A stretch of 64,000 bases of DNA from Marinobacter koreensis (GTDB taxonomy: Bacteria > Pseudomonadota > Gammaproteobacteria > Pseudomonadales > Oleiphilaceae): positions 298,500-362,499 of the forward strand of contig NZ_JAKZAJ010000005.1 in assembly GCF_023156285.1 (NCBI RefSeq). Direction: 5' to 3'. How positions within the stretch are numbered: position 1 is the first letter of the stretch; the number at the start of each line of letters is the position of its first letter. This document shows positions 61,215 through 64,000 of the stretch, one piece after another. The position numbers and the translations under genes were made by a program. The notes under the pieces were generated by a model. That model worked only from the letters and a program-made list of their open reading frames with translations, was not told the DNA's origin and made no database searches.

Positions 61215-62140
61215 TTTGATAGTGAACATCGGAAACCCTGCATAATATAAAAGTCGTTGAGTTCCCAGTCGTGATGACGGTTTAGTGTGGTGTTAGTAGA
61301 TGGGGTGCTTCTGTTATCACCGCCCCTAATGACTTTGCTGGTTCCATTTGTAGGGCCTTTGGGGTTGTGGGTGGAGCTTGAGCGGTAATAGTTTTTGCTA
61401 TACCAATCATTTACCCACTCTCCTGTATTCCCGGTAAGGTCGTATAAACCAAGTGGATTAGGCGGAAAGCGTCCTACATCTTGGGTATATCGTCTTTTGT
61501 TTTCACGGACGTAATTCCGCCCCTGTTCAATTTTCCCATTGTCCGTCGCATACAAAACATTCTGCCCCCGATTCCGTGCGGCAAACTCCCACTGGGCTTC
61601 TGTCGGAAGATCCACGGGGCGGTCGGCCAGTTCGCCAACCCACAGGCAGTAGTCTTTGGGTTCCTGCCAGTTTTTTGTCCAGGCGGGTTTGTCGGGTTCA
61701 AACAGGTACTGCCGGTCTTCGCGCTCCCTCAGGTCCTGTTCATAGGGCGTTTTTCCCTGCAGTTCCCGAAACAGATCAAAGTCGGCCATGGTGGTTTCGT
61801 ACCTGGCGAGCGCGTAGTCGTCCAGGACGACTTTGTGGGCGAAATCGTTGTCCCGGTCGAAATCGCTCATGCAGAGCTGATCGGATCCGGGCTCACAGGG
61901 CACCTTGAATTCGCCCATCATGAAGCTGCCGCCCTCGATGAAGACCATGTTGTCGAGGGCCCGAACCACCAGTTCGGTGACCTGCTGTTGTTTGCTGGAG
62001 GCGAGGTCCGGGTAACGGCTTTCGACCCGGGCCTGGATGGCGTCAATTTCGCTGTTGGAGAGGGTTGTGCTGGTGATGGACGATGAACTGCTGCAGCCGG
62101 CAAGCGACAGTGCCAGCAGAAGCGCTGAGACGCGATGCAT
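61211..62140 (-). CDS. FGE-fold (SUMF1-like) lipoprotein, putative immunity protein
   Basis: 309-residue lipoprotein: MHRVSALLLALSLAGC lipobox, a Ser-rich linker, then an FGE-sulfatase domain (MVFIEGGSFMMGEF, DLPTEAQWEFAARNRG, PNPLGLYDLTGNTGEWVNDWY, VIRGG, GFRC). The cysteine pair that true formylglycine-generating enzymes use between RGG and GFR is missing, so it is probably not an enzyme. It faces the effector with a 4-bp stop overlap, and its relatives recur next to the second effector remnant; outer-membrane immunity is inferred. ATGGAG precedes the start. Confidence 0.82.
   Translation of the reverse strand: MHRVSALLLALSLAGCSSSSSITSTTLSNSEIDAIQARVESRYPDLASSKQQQVTELVVRALDNMVFIEGGSFMMGEFKVPCEPGSDQLCMSDFDRDNDFAHKVVLDDYALARYETTMADFDLFRELQGKTPYEQDLREREDRQYLFEPDKPAWTKNWQEPKDYCLWVGELADRPVDLPTEAQWEFAARNRGQNVLYATDNGKIEQGRNYVRENKRRYTQDVGRFPPNPLGLYDLTGNTGEWVNDWYSKNYYRSSSTHNPKGPTNGTSKVIRGGDNRSTPSTNTTLNRHHDWELNDFYIMQGFRCSLSN
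61815..61999. repeat. 185-bp perfect direct repeat, copy 1
   Basis: Bases 61815-61999 are identical to 63246-63430, base for base, inside the N-terminal half of both FGE-fold genes (residues about 48-109). Flanking parts differ. Such identity within otherwise diverged paralogues points to recent gene conversion or recombination. Confidence 0.95.
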
Positions 62141-62279
62141 GGAAACTCCATTTCCTGTTAACAGATATCCTTTTCGGGGTTCAGTTTACCAAAAACCCGA
62201 TTCGGCGTCCCGGTGGCACATTACGATTGCATCACCTTGAACGGGCCTACACTGGTAGGCCAACCGGCAAAAAGGTAGT
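62141..62279. other. Upstream region of the FGE-fold lipoprotein gene with inverted repeat
   Basis: This stretch must hold the minus-strand promoter of the lipoprotein gene; no strong -35/-10 pair is clear. GGCCTAC and GTAGGCC form a 7-bp inverted repeat with a 4-base centre at 62244-62261 and could be an operator. No gene is seen here. Confidence 0.4.
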
Positions 62280-62645
62280 CACAAGGGATGAACAAGAGTC
62301 TCCCCGCTCGTCGCAGCAAGCGGAAAACCGGCTGATCCCCGCTGGCCTGTCCCTGCCGATCTTGCAGTCAGCGAAGGACGCGCTGGGGCTATATGATCTT
62401 TCTGCGGAAACTCGAGTCTTGGGAGAAATAACTGGGGAAGGCACGAGTTTTTTCTCATATATCGACCTAGCGGAATTTCTTTATGTCATTACTGGATTAA
62501 TCATGAGCTAAGAACTAGTCCCAGCGATTACCCAGCTTGTGAACTGGATTGGCTTCCGACCGCTGCTCCCAAAGATTGGAATCTTATCCGACAAAAAATA
62601 ATGGCATATAACAAAAAATATGGTGATCCCGTTTCGATAGCTTAA
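62280..62645 (+). pseudogene. Decayed C-terminal part of a second LysM-type effector
   Basis: AT-rich plus-strand sequence without a usable start. The last 46 codons (from 62505 to the TAA at 62643-62645) align without gaps to the last 46 residues of the effector upstream. Shared positions include the initial EL, P and D near 6-8, W at 16, P at 18, K at 23, the WN pair at 25-26, R at 29, and AY at 38-39. Just before it, another frame ending at 62511 reads RVLGEITGEG, resembling the effector's EVLQHMTADG. The frame therefore shifts near 62480-62505. I call it an orphan toxin tip or broken effector. Confidence 0.72.
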
Positions 62646-64000
62646 TTATTGATACCGCACCGAAAACTGACTAGGTTGGAGTAAAACTCGAGAGTTTTTT
62701 GATGCCTTCTAAAAACTGAAGTGTTGGCGGGAGGAGCATTTATGAAGCTGCCTCCGCGAACAACATGGGACTCACCATGGAGGGGACCTTTCGGGTTATT
62801 GGTGGCGCTTTTATGGTAATAATCTTCCGAATAGAGGTCATTGACCCATTCTGTTGCATTGCCCATTAAATCATATAGACCTAGTGGGTTTGGTGGGTAC
62901 GTGCCGACGGCGCGTGTGATTGAGGACAGCTTGTCTGAAGGGTAATTTTCACCCAGATCGATTTTCCCTGTATCGGTGGCATAGAGCACATTCTGGCCTC
63001 GGTTCCGCGCCGCATATTCCCATTGTGCTTCAGTTGGCAAGTCGAAGGGGCGGCCTGCCAGTTCGCCGACCCAAAGGCAGTAGTCTTTGGGTTCCTGCCA
63101 ACTCTTGGTCCAAGCAGGCTTGTTTGGATCAAACCAGTCTTTCCTGTGCTCACGTTTGCGTAACATTCTCTTGTAAGGGGCTTTTCCCTGAATCTCGCGG
63201 AATAAATCAAAGTCGGATATTGTCGTCTCGTATTTTGCAAGGAAATAGTCGTCCAGGACGACTTTGTGGGCGAAATCGTTGTCCCGGTCGAAATCGCTCA
63301 TGCAGAGCTGATCGGATCCGGGCTCACAGGGCACCTTGAATTCGCCCATCATGAAGCTGCCGCCCTCGATGAAGACCATGTTGTCGAGGGCCCGAACCAC
63401 CAGTTCGGTGACCTGCTGTTGTTTGCTGGACGAGAGGTCGGGGTAACGGTCTTCTACCCGGGTCTGGATGGCGTCGATTTCACTGTCAGAGAGGGTCGTG
63501 CTAGTAATGGACGACGAGATTCTGCAGCGAAAACCGTACAGTTCTGAGTAGAACTGGAGTGGCTTGTGTTTACCTCTGAAGGTCGTTGTATTGCCTTCTG
63601 GCGCATCGATAAATGTGCCACCTCGCACAACGTGGACATCGTCATAGTCGGGACCCATGGGGTTTCTTTCGGGGCTTTTCCGATAATAATCTACTGAGTA
63701 GAAATCATTAACCCATTCGGTGACGTTACCCATCAAATCATATAACCCCAGCGGATTTGGCGGGAAACTGCCGACAGGCTTTGAGTGGAAGCGATCTTCA
63801 TCTGCCACGTAGTTTCGTCCCTGCTCAATTTTCCCATTGTCCGTCGCATACAAAACATTCTGCCCCCGATTCCGCGCCGCAAATTCCCACTGGGCTTCGG
63901 TCGGCAAATCGACGGGCCGGTCAGCCAGTTCGCCAACCCACTGGCAGTAATCCTTGGGTTCCTGCCAGTTCTTTGTCCAGGCAGGTTTGTCGGGTTCAAA
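62642..64000 (-). CDS. Fused double FGE-fold protein, putative immunity, 5' end beyond window
   Basis: Reading frame open to the window edge, 452 codons seen. The upstream part is the C-terminal half of an FGE-fold unit (from FEPDKPAWTKNW to YGFRC near 63525). It runs without a stop into SSITSTTLSDSEIDAIQ, the linker that normally follows a lipobox Cys, and then a whole second FGE unit ending FRCGINN. The signal peptide of the second unit is lost at the join. As in the lipoprotein nearby, the catalytic Cys pair is absent. It faces the decayed effector end and overlaps its stop by 3 bases. Confidence 0.8.
   Translation of the reverse strand, partial: FEPDKPAWTKNWQEPKDYCQWVGELADRPVDLPTEAQWEFAARNRGQNVLYATDNGKIEQGRNYVADEDRFHSKPVGSFPPNPLGLYDLMGNVTEWVNDFYSVDYYRKSPERNPMGPDYDDVHVVRGGTFIDAPEGNTTTFRGKHKPLQFYSELYGFRCRISSSITSTTLSDSEIDAIQTRVEDRYPDLSSSKQQQVTELVVRALDNMVFIEGGSFMMGEFKVPCEPGSDQLCMSDFDRDNDFAHKVVLDDYFLAKYETTISDFDLFREIQGKAPYKRMLRKREHRKDWFDPNKPAWTKSWQEPKDYCLWVGELAGRPFDLPTEAQWEYAARNRGQNVLYATDTGKIDLGENYPSDKLSSITRAVGTYPPNPLGLYDLMGNATEWVNDLYSEDYYHKSATNNPKGPLHGESHVVRGGSFINAPPANTSVFRRHQKTLEFYSNLVSFRCGINN
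63246..63430. repeat. 185-bp perfect direct repeat, copy 2
   Basis: Identical to 61815-61999, offset by 1431 bases, within the second FGE unit of the fused gene. A shorter near-identical block (about 50 bases, at 61527-61580 and 63823-63876) links the first lipoprotein gene to the upstream unit of the fused gene, showing several recombination events. Confidence 0.95.

Noticed and set aside
61211..64000. Diversity-generating retroelement acting on the FGE (C-type lectin) fold
   Set aside because: Variable proteins of such elements often have this fold, but no reverse transcriptase or template repeat is in the window, and the differences between copies are not restricted to adenine positions. 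It could still lie beyond 64000.
1..64000. tRNA, rRNA, CRISPR arrays, insertion sequences or prophage genes
   Set aside because: Looked for characteristic cloverleaf ends, regular short repeats, transposase motifs and phage structural genes; none were seen apart from VgrG, which belongs to T6SS.

Overview
The window looks like chromosome of a high-GC marine gammaproteobacterium, most likely Marinobacter or a close relative. That is inference from the gene set (an mmsR/mmsA/mmsB valine locus, PA2778/PA2779 homologues, argP/argO, a norR-hmp pair, a THxN PEP-CTERM protein) and not from any rRNA, since none is present. Genes are tightly packed, often with overlapping stops and starts, and many use GTG or TTG starts with a good ribosome-binding site. 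I see no tRNA, rRNA, CRISPR array, transposase or prophage.

Region 1 (1-18 kb) is mixed housekeeping. It holds a DUF4397 lipoprotein, the penicillin-binding protein DacB, a His-rich fatty-acid-hydroxylase-like protein, a protein with two GST-type thioredoxin folds, two aldo/keto reductases, a PQQ-type sugar dehydrogenase, YjdM, PsiE, an EamA exporter divergent from a LysR regulator, a nitroreductase, MtfA and a CopD-like protein. Between the nitroreductase and mtfA lies a gene remnant cut after about 20 codons.

Region 2 (16.5-24 kb) is nitric-oxide defence and signalling. norR and hmp diverge around a control region with a sigma-54 promoter and a perfect NorR-type operator. They are followed by a universal stress protein and a 1232-residue DUF1631-GGDEF-EAL protein.

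Region 3 (24-40 kb) carries RNase Z, a dienoyl-CoA isomerase-like crotonase, a CPBP protease, argP/argO, YedK, an esterase, two SDR enzymes, ThpR, a GNAT-nitrilase fusion, and a fetA-fetB-cobW-methyltransferase run. Region 4 (39-46 kb) holds PA2778/PA2779 homologues and a Ser/Thr kinase, PP2C phosphatase and FHA protein in one operon. After these come an amidotransferase, a CAP-domain lipoprotein and YeeN.

Region 5 (48-54.7 kb) is the complete route from isobutyryl-CoA to propionyl-CoA: MmsR, MmsA, then acyl-CoA dehydrogenase, enoyl-CoA hydratase, 3-hydroxyisobutyryl-CoA hydrolase and MmsB. A strong terminator separates mmsA from the last four genes. A THxN PEP-CTERM gene with its own sigma-54 promoter follows.

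Region 6 (55.8-64 kb) is the most interesting: an orphan type VI secretion island of VgrG, a DUF4123 adaptor and an 820-residue LysM effector whose C-terminal part is visibly AT-richer. Facing the effector, with a 4-bp stop overlap, is a lipoprotein of the formylglycine-generating-enzyme (FGE) fold that lacks the catalytic cysteines. Beyond it lies a decayed second effector C-terminus, again facing an FGE-fold gene, this time two FGE units fused into one ORF that runs off the window. The FGE copies share a perfect 185-bp repeat. I read this as a recombining toxin-immunity array in which FGE-fold lipoproteins serve as immunity proteins (inference).
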